DNA of 64,000 nt from Bradyrhizobium quebecense. GTDB lineage: Bacteria > Pseudomonadota > Alphaproteobacteria > Rhizobiales > Xanthobacteraceae. The translations under genes were made by a program, and so were the position numbers. Below are positions 48,253 through 57,396 of the stretch, piece after piece (the first letter of the stretch is position 1; every line of letters begins with the position of its first letter). Location: NCBI RefSeq assembly GCF_013373795.3, contig NZ_CP088022.1, positions 1,302,001 through 1,366,000 on the forward strand. Direction: 5' to 3'. The notes below the pieces were generated by a model. It made no database searches. It was not told where the DNA came from and saw only the letters and a program-made list of their open reading frames with translations.

Positions 48253-48410
48253 TAATAGCGATGCCGAATGGGCCGATCCGGGATCGCAATAATGTTCTTG
48301 AATCACGGACTTCCGGGACGCTTTGGATTTCGGGATCGCACCCCGATCGTGCTACCTATGGGCACATCGGGCCGCCATTGGGGGCGCCGTTTTCCGAAGG
48401 AGTTTGAACC

Positions 48411-49307
48411 TTGATCGACAAGCTGGAACTTCTGCTGGCGCTGGCCAAGGAACGGCATTTCGGCCGCGCTGCGGAGGCCTGCGGGGTCACCCAGCCAACC
48501 ATGTCGACCAGTCTCAAGCAGCTCGAGGAGATCCTCGGCGTCATGCTGGTGCAGCGCGGATCGCGGTTTCAGGGTTTCACGCCGGAGGGCGAACGGACGC
48601 TGGACTGGGCGCGGCGCATTGTCGGCGACACGCGGGCGATGAAGCAGGAGATCAACAGCCTCAAGGACAAGCTGTCGGGCGAGATCCGGATCGCGGCGAT
48701 CCCGACGGCGCTCGGCATGGTGGCCTCGCTCACCACGCCGTACCGGGCGCGCCATCCCGATGTGCGGTTTCGCATCCAGTCCTGCACGTCCGCCGACGTG
48801 CTCGGCCTGCTCGAAAATCTCGAGGTCGATGCCGGGCTGACCTACATCGAGAACGAGCCGATCGGCAAGGTCCGCACCATCCCGCTCTACAACGAGAGCT
48901 ATCGTCTGCTGACGGCGCCGGATGCGATGTTCGGCGACCGCAAGCAGGTGACGTGGAAGGAAGTCGGCACCGTGCCGCTGTGCCTGCTCACGCCCGACAT
49001 GCAGAACCGCCGTATCATCGATCGCGCGCTGACCTCGGTCGGTGCGGAGGCGACGCCGTCGCTGACATCGAATTCACTGCTCGTGCTCTACACCCATGTG
49101 AAGACCGGACGCTGGGCCAGCGTGATGCCGGCCAAGCTTGCCGAGACGCTCGGCCTTGCCGATGCCGTGCGCAGCATTCCGATCGTCGATCCAGTGGTGG
49201 ACTACAGCATCGGCCTGGTGATCCCGCAGCGTGATCCGATGACACCCTTGATCGCAGCCCTGGTGCAGGTCGCACGCGAGGTCGCGCCGAAGCTGGAGAG
49301 CGCGTAG
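48411..49307 (+). CDS. LysR-family regulator of the formate dehydrogenase operon
   Basis: 298 residues from TTG 48411, with AAGGAG 8 nt upstream, which is a strong ribosome site for a rare start codon. The N-terminal winged helix shows LLALAKERHFGRAAEACGVTQPTMSTSLKQLEE (recognition helix in the second half). The effector domain begins near residue 90 (GEIRIAAIPTALGMVASL). Divergent placement from fdsG and the palindrome at 48238 indicate that it controls fds, like FdsR of other proteobacteria; the inducer is unknown, formate being the obvious candidate. Confidence 0.92.
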   Translation: MIDKLELLLALAKERHFGRAAEACGVTQPTMSTSLKQLEEILGVMLVQRGSRFQGFTPEGERTLDWARRIVGDTRAMKQEINSLKDKLSGEIRIAAIPTALGMVASLTTPYRARHPDVRFRIQSCTSADVLGLLENLEVDAGLTYIENEPIGKVRTIPLYNESYRLLTAPDAMFGDRKQVTWKEVGTVPLCLLTPDMQNRRIIDRALTSVGAEATPSLTSNSLLVLYTHVKTGRWASVMPAKLAETLGLADAVRSIPIVDPVVDYSIGLVIPQRDPMTPLIAALVQVAREVAPKLESA

Positions 49308-49523
49308 CTCTCAGTAATCAGCCGCGGGTCTTCCTCCAACGATCTTATGCTCCACTATTGCCTGGCATGATGCGCCAGAAAGCAATTGCGCGTTGTCTCC
49401 TTGCCTTGAAGCAAGTCCTGGTACCCAACCCGGGGCAATCTTCTGTTGCACGCAGCAACAATGGAACTCACAGACGGTTCGGCGGTTTCATTGCGGCGTC
49501 CCGGTCAGCAAGCAGGAGCTGCT

Positions 49524-51038
49524 TTGAATCGTCGCCAGTTACTCCACGGATCAGCCATGTTGCCGGCACTGATGCTCTTGCCGCAGCGGGAGGCCGCAGC
49601 CGCAGGGAACACGCCGGACGCACCTTTCAACGCGTCGATGGTGAGGGAGCTTGCCCGCAATCTCGCCAGCAAGTCCTTCGAGGCGCCGGACGAGAAGTTA
49701 CCGAATGGCCTGACGGACCTGAACTACGATCAGTACCGCTCGATCCGCTTCGTGCCGGAGCGCGCGTTGTGGCACGGCCAGAAACTGCCGTTCGAAGCTC
49801 AGTTCTTCCACCGCGGCTTCTTCTACAAGAACAAGGTCAAGATCTTTGAGGTCGCGGATGGCAAGGTCAGCGAGGTCAAATACAGCAAGGACATGTTTTC
49901 GTTCGGTGAGACCGTGCCTGCGTTCACCGAGACCGAGCTCGGCTTTGCCGGATTTCGGATCCACGCGCCGATCAACAAGCCGGACTATTACGACGAGGTC
50001 TGCGTCTTCCTCGGAGCGAGCTATTTCCGCGCAGTCGCCAAGGATGAGACCTATGGCCTGTCGGCGCGCGGCCTGTCGATCGATACCGGCGAGGCGAAGG
50101 GCGAGGAGTTTCCGTTCTTCAAGGCGTTCTGGCTCGAGCGTCCGGTGCCCAACGCGACCTCGCTGGTGATTCATGCCTTGCTCGACAGCAAGAGCTGCGC
50201 GGCGAGCTATCGTTTTACGATCAGGCCGGGCAAGACGACGGTGTTCGATGTCGAGGCCACGCTGTATCCGCGTGCCGATCTCGAGCATGCCGGCCTTGCG
50301 CCGATGACCAGCATGTTCTTCTTCGGGCCCAATGATCGCAACGAGGTCGATGACTTCCGGCCGTCGGTGCATGATTCCGACGGGCTTGCGATCTACAACG
50401 GCAAGGGCGAATCCCTGTGGCGTCCGCTGAGCAATCCGCGCGACCTCCAGATCAGCACGTTCCAGGACATCAATCCGCACGGCTTCGGGCTGATGCAGCG
50501 GGAGAAGAATTTCTTCGCCTATCAGGACATCGAATCGAGCTTCGAGAAGCGTCCGAGCCTGTGGGTCGAGCCGATCGGCGACTGGGGCGAGGGCGCGGTC
50601 ATCCTGTTCGAGATTCCGACCAAGGAAGAGATCCACGACAACATCGCCGCATTCTGGCGGCCGAAGGCGCCGCTCAAGGCCAAGAGCGAGACCAACCTGA
50701 CCTATCGACTGCATTGGGGACCTGACGCGCCGAAGCCGCATTCGCTGGCGCGCTTCACGCGCAGCGGCATCGGCGCGCATGGCGAGAACAGCAAGCTGTT
50801 CGTGCTCGACCTGTTCGGCGACAATCTGAAGGGAATCGATCCCGCCAGCATCAAGGGCGTCGTGACGGCGGAGAAGGCCGAGATCACGAACATCGTCACG
50901 CAGCCGAACCCGAATACCGGCGGGTGGCGGCTCAGCTTCCAATGCGCCGTCAAGAAGGATCCGGTCGAGCTGCGTGCCCATCTGGCGCAGGATGACAAGC
51001 CGCTCTCGGAGATCTGGGTCTATCGATGGGCGCCATAG
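49524..51038 (+). CDS. opgG: periplasmic glucan biosynthesis protein OpgG (MdoG)
   Basis: 504 residues from TTG 49524, five bases after AGGAG; ATG 49461 upstream would add 21 residues and lacks a ribosome site. The N-terminus MNRRQLLHGSAMLPALMLLP is a twin-arginine signal. The mature protein has the OpgG beta-sandwich stretches FEAQFFHRGFFYKNKVKI, GFAGFRIHAPINKPDYYDE and FGLMQREKNFFAYQDIE, and an Ig-like C-terminal domain. OpgG builds or branches osmoregulated periplasmic glucans with OpgH, whose gene overlaps it by 13 bases. Confidence 0.93.
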   Translation: MNRRQLLHGSAMLPALMLLPQREAAAAGNTPDAPFNASMVRELARNLASKSFEAPDEKLPNGLTDLNYDQYRSIRFVPERALWHGQKLPFEAQFFHRGFFYKNKVKIFEVADGKVSEVKYSKDMFSFGETVPAFTETELGFAGFRIHAPINKPDYYDEVCVFLGASYFRAVAKDETYGLSARGLSIDTGEAKGEEFPFFKAFWLERPVPNATSLVIHALLDSKSCAASYRFTIRPGKTTVFDVEATLYPRADLEHAGLAPMTSMFFFGPNDRNEVDDFRPSVHDSDGLAIYNGKGESLWRPLSNPRDLQISTFQDINPHGFGLMQREKNFFAYQDIESSFEKRPSLWVEPIGDWGEGAVILFEIPTKEEIHDNIAAFWRPKAPLKAKSETNLTYRLHWGPDAPKPHSLARFTRSGIGAHGENSKLFVLDLFGDNLKGIDPASIKGVVTAEKAEITNIVTQPNPNTGGWRLSFQCAVKKDPVELRAHLAQDDKPLSEIWVYRWAP

Positions 51039-53143
51039 TCACGTCGTCTCGTCCCGACGTCGCGGCAACGGCCGGTGGCTTCCTGCCGCGCGAGAGCCCG
51101 CTTGCGATGTCGGCGGCCGATCTCGGCCAGCCGCCGCGCGCGGTGAGCAAGCCGGTATCGGTCGGTGCGGGCATGTTGATGCGCCGCGCCTTCATCCTGG
51201 TGCTGACGGCGGCGCTGACCGGCGCGGGCGCCTACGAGATGTACATGGTGGTCCAGGTCGGCGGCGTGACGATCATGGAATGGATGGTGCTGGCGCTGTT
51301 CGTCGCACTGCTCGCATGGATCGCGTTCTCGTTTGCCTCGGGGCTGGCCGGCTTCTTCGTGCTGCTTCGGCGCAACGGGAATGCCTTGCCGATCCGCGAC
51401 GATGGTCCGTTGCCGCGGCTCGCGAGCCGGACCGCGGTCCTGCTCCCGACCTACAACGAGAATCCGCATCAATTGATGGCGCGCCTGCGCGCGATATACG
51501 AATCCATCGAAGCGACCGGGCAGGGCGGAAGCTTCGACTGGTTCGTGCTCAGTGACACGCGCGATCCCGATATCTGGATCGCCGAGGAACAGGCGTTCCT
51601 GGCGCTCAGCGATGCCTGCGGCGGGAGGCTCTACTACCGGCATCGCGCCGACAATACGGCGCGGAAGGCCGGCAATCTCGGCGAGTGGATCACGCGGTTT
51701 GGCGGCGCCTACCGGTTCATGATCGTGCTCGACGCCGACAGCCTGATGTCGGGTGATACCATGGTGCGGATGGTTTACGCCATGGAGACCAATCCGCAGG
51801 CGGCGCTGCTGCAGACGCTGCCGGTCATCGTCAACGCGCGCAGCCTGTTCAGCCGGTTGCAGCAATTTGCCGGCCGTCTGTACGGACCGATGGTCGCCGC
51901 CGGTGTCGCGTGGTGGCACGGCTCCGAGGGCAATTACTGGGGACACAATGCCATCATACGGATCCAGGCCTTTGCCGAGCAGGCGGGCCTGCCTGAACTG
52001 TCCGGACGCAAGCCGTTCGGCGGACATATCCTGAGCCACGATTTTGTCGAGGCAGCGCTGATGCGGCGCGCCGGCTGGGGCATCTACATGGCCCCGATGC
52101 TCGGCGGCAGCTACGAGGAGGTGCCGCCGTCGCTGCTGGATTTTGCCGCCCGCGACCGCCGCTGGTGTCAGGGCAATCTGCAGCATCTCGCGGTGCTGAC
52201 GACGCGCCGGCTGCACTGGATTTCGCGGCTGCATTTCATGGCGGGGATCGGCTCCTACATCACCGCGCCGATGTGGCTTGCGTTCCTGCTGCTCGGAATT
52301 CTGATCTCGTTACAGGCGCGCTTCATTCGCCCCGAGTATTTTCCGAAGGGCTTCTCGCTGTTCCCGAACTGGCCGGCGCAGGACCCGGTGCTCGCCGCCT
52401 GGGTCTTTGGCCTCACTATGGCGCTGCTGATCGTGCCGAAGCTGCTCGGCTTCATCCTGTTGCTGGCGCGCTCGGATGTCCGCCGGCAATTCGGCGGCGG
52501 CTTCCGGGCGCTGGCAGGTGTCATCGCCGAGGTGCTGATATCCGCGATGATCGCACCGGTCATGATGGTATTCCAGTCGATCGCCGTCATCGAGATCCTG
52601 CTCGGGCGGGATGCGGGCTGGCAGACGCAGCGGCGCGACGACGGCGAGGTCGAGCGACGGGAGCTCTATCGGAAATACGGCGTCCCGACCGCCTGCGGTG
52701 TCGCGATGGCGGCGAGCGCCTATGCGGTGTCACTGCCGCTGCTGCTGTGGATGTCGCCGGTGATCGTCGGTCTCTTGTTTGCAATCCCGATCGGCGCCTG
52801 GACTGCCAAGCCTGCGCTGCGTGCGTTGTTCATGACCCCGGAGGAGGTCGGGCCGCCGAGCGTGCTGGTGCGTGCCAACGAGCTGGCGTTGTCGCCCGCC
52901 CACGCCTCGGCCCCTGCGCTCGCAATGCTCCGGCAGGATTCCGACTTGCTGCATCGTCATCTCGCGTCGCTAACGCCGACGAGGCGCCGCGGTCCAGGCG
53001 AGATCGATCCTGACCTCGCGATGGCACGCGCGCGGATCGAGGCGAGCGGGAGCTTCGACGAGGCGGTCGAGCATCTCACTCCGCGCGAGACGCTTGCCGT
53101 CCTCGGCGATTCCGTCCTGCTGGAAGGCGTGCTTGCGAAGTAG
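51026..53143 (+). CDS. opgH: glucan glucosyltransferase OpgH (MdoH)
   Basis: 705 residues. A membrane GT2 enzyme that polymerises beta-glucan from UDP-glucose and moves it to the periplasm. Two N-terminal membrane helices (about 50-105) precede the cytoplasmic catalytic domain: TAVLLPTYNENPHQ, WFVLSDTRDPDIW, MIVLDADSLMSGDT and the DRRWCQGNLQHL (QxxRW-type) motif, then about six more helices. It starts inside the end of opgG and is shorter than the enterobacterial protein (about 850), as in other alphaproteobacteria. Convergent with the kinase at 53152, with 8 bases between the stops. Confidence 0.95.
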   Translation: MGAIVTSSRPDVAATAGGFLPRESPLAMSAADLGQPPRAVSKPVSVGAGMLMRRAFILVLTAALTGAGAYEMYMVVQVGGVTIMEWMVLALFVALLAWIAFSFASGLAGFFVLLRRNGNALPIRDDGPLPRLASRTAVLLPTYNENPHQLMARLRAIYESIEATGQGGSFDWFVLSDTRDPDIWIAEEQAFLALSDACGGRLYYRHRADNTARKAGNLGEWITRFGGAYRFMIVLDADSLMSGDTMVRMVYAMETNPQAALLQTLPVIVNARSLFSRLQQFAGRLYGPMVAAGVAWWHGSEGNYWGHNAIIRIQAFAEQAGLPELSGRKPFGGHILSHDFVEAALMRRAGWGIYMAPMLGGSYEEVPPSLLDFAARDRRWCQGNLQHLAVLTTRRLHWISRLHFMAGIGSYITAPMWLAFLLLGILISLQARFIRPEYFPKGFSLFPNWPAQDPVLAAWVFGLTMALLIVPKLLGFILLLARSDVRRQFGGGFRALAGVIAEVLISAMIAPVMMVFQSIAVIEILLGRDAGWQTQRRDDGEVERRELYRKYGVPTACGVAMAASAYAVSLPLLLWMSPVIVGLLFAIPIGAWTAKPALRALFMTPEEVGPPSVLVRANELALSPAHASAPALAMLRQDSDLLHRHLASLTPTRRRGPGEIDPDLAMARARIEASGSFDEAVEHLTPRETLAVLGDSVLLEGVLAK

Positions 53144-53151
53144 GGTGGGGC

Positions 53152-55473
53152 CTAAGCCGCCTCTTGCAGCTTCGCCCGCAAGCTACGCGGATCGCGGGGC
53201 AGGGTGACGCGGACGACGGTGCCGACGCCGAGCCTGGAGCGCAGCTTCATCGAGCCGCCATGCAGGTTGGTGAGCGAACGGGCGATCGCAAGTCCGAGGC
53301 CCGAGCCCTGGTAGCTCTTGGTGAGCTGGCTCTCGACCTGCTCGAACGGCTTGCCGAGCCGCCGCAGCGATTCCGGCGCGATGCCGATGCCGCTGTCGGC
53401 GATCAGGAGCACGATCGAGTCATCCAGCATCTGACCGCGCACCAGCACGCGGCCGTTGTCGGGCGTGAACTTCACGGCGTTGGAGAGCAGGTTGACAATG
53501 ATCTGCTTGACCGCGCGGCGGTCGGCGACGACCGAGATCGTGCTTTCGATATCCGATTCCAGCGACAGGCCCTTGTGCTCGGCGCGGCCGGAGACCACCC
53601 GCAGCGACTCGGCGAGGATGCCGGAGAGGTCGAGCGGCTCCATGTCGAACTTCATGCGGCCGGCCTCGATCTTCGACATGTCGAGAATGTCGTTGATGAC
53701 CTCGAGCAGGTATTTCCCCGAGGTCAGGATGTCGTGGCAGTACTCCGCGTACTTGTCCGAGCCGAGCGTCCCGAACAGGCCGCTGCCCATGATCTCGGAG
53801 AAGCCGATGATGGCGTTGAGCGGCGTGCGCAGCTCATGGCTCATATTGGCGAGGAACTTCGACTTCGCGGCGTTGGCGTCCTCGGCGCGGGTCTTTTCCT
53901 GCGAATACTTTTCGGCGAGGTCGGCGAGCTCGACGGCCTGCCGCTCCAGCTCGGATTGCGAGCGCTGCAGGTCGATCACGGTGGCGCGCAGGCGCAGGTC
54001 GTTGTCAACCAGCTTCTGCTCGTGCGCCTTGATGCGGGTGATGTCGGTGCCGACCGAGACATAGCCGCCGTCCTTAGTGCGGCGTTCGCTGATATGCAGC
54101 CAGCTGCCGTCGTCGAGCTGCGCCTCGAAGGTGCGGGCGCCGGGCGCCGGCACGCCGCTCTCGTGCAGGCGGGTGCGCACCTCGGGCATGCTGCCGACCT
54201 CGATCACGGTCTCATAGGAGGTGCCGGGGCTCACCGCGGTATCCGGCAGCTTGTGCAGCCGCTGGAAGTGCGAGTTGCAGAGCACGAGGCGGTCCTCGGC
54301 GTCCCAGAGCACGAAGGCCTCCGGAATGGTCTCGATGGCGTCGCGCAGCCGGAGGTCGGCTTCCACCGACTTCTCGGCGAGGCTCTTCTGTTCGGTGATG
54401 TCGACGGCGATGCCGATCAAATGCAGGCCGCTGTCGGCCGCGGCGTGGCTGAGCTCGCAGCGGACGCGCAGCCAGATCCAGTGGCCGCCGACATGTCGCA
54501 TGCGGAAGCTCTGGTCGATGTGATCGATCTTGCCCGAGATCAGCTGCTCGGCGATGTCGAACAGGTTGATGTCGTCGGAGTTCACCAGCGCGTTGACCTC
54601 GCCGAAGGTGAGGAGGTCGTTGCGGGTATCGAGGCCGAGCAGGGTGAACATCGACTGCGACCAGAAGATCCTGCCGCGCGACAGGTCCCAGTCCCACAAT
54701 CCGCAGCGGCCGCGATTGAGCGCGGTGTCGATCCGGCCGCGCACGGCGTCGTTGATCAGGTCGCCCTCGCGGGCGCGGGTCGATTGCCAGTGGAAGGCGA
54801 AGCCGAGGATCAGCACCACGAAGCTCGTGGTCGCCGACAGCGTCACCGAGAGCGCGGCGTCCGATCCCCAGATCGGCTCGTTCATCTCCTGGATGACGAC
54901 GACCTGGCCGGGCAGCGACTTGACGAGCTGCGAGATCGCCAGCGCGCCGGTGCCGCCCGGCAACGTCATGTCGCTGACCGCGCCCTGTTGGCCCGGTGCG
55001 ACCAGCAGCTGCGCGGTGGAGACGATGTCGAGGACGCGGTCGTTCTCGCCGGCGCCGTCGATCGGCACGCGGGCCAGCACGCGGTGATCGGCGCCGGTGA
55101 TGATGACGTGGCGGCCATCGGCGATGCCCCAGGACGGGATCAGGTCGGGCAGCAGCTCCTGCATCTGCTCGATATTGGCGAGCCGGTCGCGCCGAACCGA
55201 GGTCAGGCGGTCGAGACGCTCGGCGAGGATGTCGGAGAGCGCGGCCAGGTCGCGCTTCATCGCGCCGCGCTTCTGCCGGTTCTGGTCGATCACCTGGACG
55301 AAGGCGCCGAGGCAGATGGTGATGAGGAAGGCGATGATCAGCGTAGGGACAGCGCGGCGCAGTGCAGGCTCGGCCGTCAAGAGCCTGTGATAGGCCGGTT
55401 TCGCGATCGACTGCGCCAATCCCTTGATCGAATCGGATTGGACGCAAGCGTTCGCTGCATGCGCGCGCGCCAT
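53152..55473 (-). CDS. PAS-domain sensor histidine kinase (PleC/DivJ-like)
   Basis: 773 residues. Membrane helices at about 42-65 and 213-232 bracket an extracytoplasmic sensor part. Two PAS domains follow (about 255-375, with WDWDLSRGRIFWS, and about 385-505, with FVLWDAEDRLVLCN), a coiled coil, then the kinase core: MSHELRTPLNAIIGFSEIM with the histidine near residue 546, VVADRRAVKQIIVNLLSNAVKF, IADSGIGIAPE and SYQGSGLGLAIARSLTNLHGG. The core resembles the PleC/DivJ cell-cycle kinases, which is my best guess. No receiver domain and no partner regulator next to it. Confidence 0.85.
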   Translation of the reverse strand: MARAHAANACVQSDSIKGLAQSIAKPAYHRLLTAEPALRRAVPTLIIAFLITICLGAFVQVIDQNRQKRGAMKRDLAALSDILAERLDRLTSVRRDRLANIEQMQELLPDLIPSWGIADGRHVIITGADHRVLARVPIDGAGENDRVLDIVSTAQLLVAPGQQGAVSDMTLPGGTGALAISQLVKSLPGQVVVIQEMNEPIWGSDAALSVTLSATTSFVVLILGFAFHWQSTRAREGDLINDAVRGRIDTALNRGRCGLWDWDLSRGRIFWSQSMFTLLGLDTRNDLLTFGEVNALVNSDDINLFDIAEQLISGKIDHIDQSFRMRHVGGHWIWLRVRCELSHAAADSGLHLIGIAVDITEQKSLAEKSVEADLRLRDAIETIPEAFVLWDAEDRLVLCNSHFQRLHKLPDTAVSPGTSYETVIEVGSMPEVRTRLHESGVPAPGARTFEAQLDDGSWLHISERRTKDGGYVSVGTDITRIKAHEQKLVDNDLRLRATVIDLQRSQSELERQAVELADLAEKYSQEKTRAEDANAAKSKFLANMSHELRTPLNAIIGFSEIMGSGLFGTLGSDKYAEYCHDILTSGKYLLEVINDILDMSKIEAGRMKFDMEPLDLSGILAESLRVVSGRAEHKGLSLESDIESTISVVADRRAVKQIIVNLLSNAVKFTPDNGRVLVRGQMLDDSIVLLIADSGIGIAPESLRRLGKPFEQVESQLTKSYQGSGLGLAIARSLTNLHGGSMKLRSRLGVGTVVRVTLPRDPRSLRAKLQEAA

Positions 55474-55665
55474 GCCTTAGACCCCCATCTAAGCTGATTT
55501 TTTACCATGTTCGGATGCTCCCCACGTCGCATCCGAATCATGATGATTTGAATCCAGATTTCCCGGGCTGTCGAGAGTCAACGATTCGTTAATGCGAAAA
55601 AAATCTTGTCCAAGAGAGAATCGCCGGGCGCAAAGTGAGTCCGAAACAGGAACGGCTCCGTAGAA

Positions 55666-57039
55666 TTACGCGCGCGTCGGTTCTGCGTGACTGATCACAC
55701 GCTTCACGGTGGGGAATGCGCGGCGCAGCTTGCGTTCGATCTCGTCGACGCTTTCGTGCACCTTGATCACGCTCATCGAGGGCTCGGCGCGGCAATGGAA
55801 GTTGACGATCTCGCCGGCATCGCTGTTGCGGACCCGCACATTATGGATGTCATGGATCGCGCCACCATCGGCAAAGCCGGTCAGTGCGGTCTTGATGGCT
55901 TCGACGCGGTCGGGCTCGGCGTCGGTTCCCCAAGGCAGTTCCGGCTGCAGCGGCTCGATATGGGTGTCGACCTCGACGTCCTCGCCAAAGTCCTCGCGGA
56001 TCGCGCGCTCGAGTTCGTGGGCGATGTCGTGGGCGGCGTCCAGCGCCATGTCGCTGTCGACCTCGAGGTCGATGCCGACGATCAGCTTGCCGCCGATGTC
56101 GTGGACGGTGACATGGTGGATGGCGAGACCGGAATTGCGCGCGATCACCATGATGCGCTCGCGCACGCTCTCATTGTCGTGCGCCACCGGCACCGCGGTG
56201 AAGGTGAGGTCGGCGTCCCCCAACGCCTTGGTCACCGCCTGCTGCGCCCTGCGCTTGATGTCCTCGACGCGGTCGATCGGGTAGGTCCGCGGCACGGTGA
56301 CAAAGGCATCGATGAAATGCGTGGCGCCGACCATGCGGACCCGCAGCCGCTCGACGTCGACCACCCCCGGCACGGCTTCAATGGCAGCGGTGGCCTTTTC
56401 CAGCGCGCCTTCGGGCGCGCGGTCGAGCAGGGTCTCGACCGTCTCCCGCGCCATGCGCAGGCCGAGCAGGGCGATCATCACGGCGACCGCGATGGCGGCT
56501 GCGGCATCGCCCCACCAGAAGCCGAGGCCGGCCAGCACGAGGCCGACGATGACGGCCGCGGATCCCATCACGTCGGAGGCGAAATGCAGCGCGTCGGCGG
56601 CCAGCGCCTGGCTCTTGGTGTCGCGCGCGGCGCGGTGCAGGGCGCGGGCGCGCCACAGATTGACCCCGATATCGAGGACGAGGACGATGAAGGGGATGGC
56701 TGAGATCGACGGCGGCGGCGCGCCCTCGCGCAGATGGCTGTAGGCCTGGACCAGGATGCCGCCGGCGAGCACATAGAGCAGGGCGATGATACCGAGCGCC
56801 GAGACGCTCTCGAACTTGCCGTGGCCGTAATGATGCTCGGCGTCGGCCGGCTGGTCCGACACCCGCACCACTGCCCAGGTGATGATGGTGGCGACCAGGT
56901 CGATCGACGAGTGCAGCGCCTCTGATATCAGCGCCAGCGATCCGATCGCGATGCCGACGACGAATTTTGCGACCGCCATGCTTCCGCTGGCAAGGATCGA
57001 GATCGCGGCGACGGAGGTCTTGGTGGAGGATGCGCTCAT
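55666..57039 (-). CDS. cation diffusion facilitator transporter with extended C-terminus
   Basis: 457 residues from the ATG at 57039, longer than the usual 300-330. The membrane domain (about 10-210) has the two metal sites typical of the family, SEALHSSID (His43, Asp47) and ADALHFASD (His152, Asp156), and the loop HHYGHGKFE. After it, three consecutive beta-alpha modules resemble the cytoplasmic ZT-dimer domain: about 220-300, 300-370 and 380-455. It exports divalent metals (Zn, Fe, Mn or Co) in exchange for protons; the metal is not clear. Last core gene before the island. Confidence 0.88.
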   Translation of the reverse strand: MSASSTKTSVAAISILASGSMAVAKFVVGIAIGSLALISEALHSSIDLVATIITWAVVRVSDQPADAEHHYGHGKFESVSALGIIALLYVLAGGILVQAYSHLREGAPPPSISAIPFIVLVLDIGVNLWRARALHRAARDTKSQALAADALHFASDVMGSAAVIVGLVLAGLGFWWGDAAAAIAVAVMIALLGLRMARETVETLLDRAPEGALEKATAAIEAVPGVVDVERLRVRMVGATHFIDAFVTVPRTYPIDRVEDIKRRAQQAVTKALGDADLTFTAVPVAHDNESVRERIMVIARNSGLAIHHVTVHDIGGKLIVGIDLEVDSDMALDAAHDIAHELERAIREDFGEDVEVDTHIEPLQPELPWGTDAEPDRVEAIKTALTGFADGGAIHDIHNVRVRNSDAGEIVNFHCRAEPSMSVIKVHESVDEIERKLRRAFPTVKRVISHAEPTRA

Positions 57040-57396
57040 GGGCGGCGGTTTAGCAGGGAGTCTGTGAACATCAAGTGTCGTTCGCAACACGCAATCGCAA
57101 CTCACTTGCAAGTGCATCGTTGTGTCAAACTTACGTGTTACGGCTTACTTCGTGCTCCCCCCGGCGAGACCGGGCTTGTTTGTCACCGCCCTCGCAAGAC
57201 GCTTTCGTGTTCTGCGAGAGGACACCTGCCACCGGGGCGTCAAGTCCACACGACTGTATTTTGGCACTCGTTGAAACGCGCCGACACGATCAAAACGCTA
57301 TCAAAATAGGCCTTTGCGCGTATTCTGCTAGCGGGCTGCTTCGGCGGTGTTCGTCAAATCTAGGGCCGGGCCCTAGGCCAACGGGAGCCAAAGCAC
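57040..57396. other. left boundary of the accessory region
   Basis: 357 bases with no supported gene and no tRNA. CCCGGcgagaCCGGG at 57160-57174 is a short hairpin. The region probably holds the promoter and regulatory sites of the recombinase. Confidence 0.4.
57360..57376. promoter_or_regulatory. 17-bp perfect palindrome in front of the recombinase gene
   Basis: CTAGGGC-CGG-GCCCTAG, a 7-bp stem over 3 nt, 20 bases before the recombinase start. It could be an autoregulatory operator or a recombinase arm site. Confidence 0.45.

Noticed and set aside
53164..55497. 777-codon plus-strand frame over the PAS kinase
   Set aside because: Antisense shadow; the minus-strand kinase has complete H, N and G boxes.
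57040..57396. tRNA gene as integration site beside the integrase
   Set aside because: I looked for a cloverleaf and a GGTTCRAATCC-type T-arm and found none.
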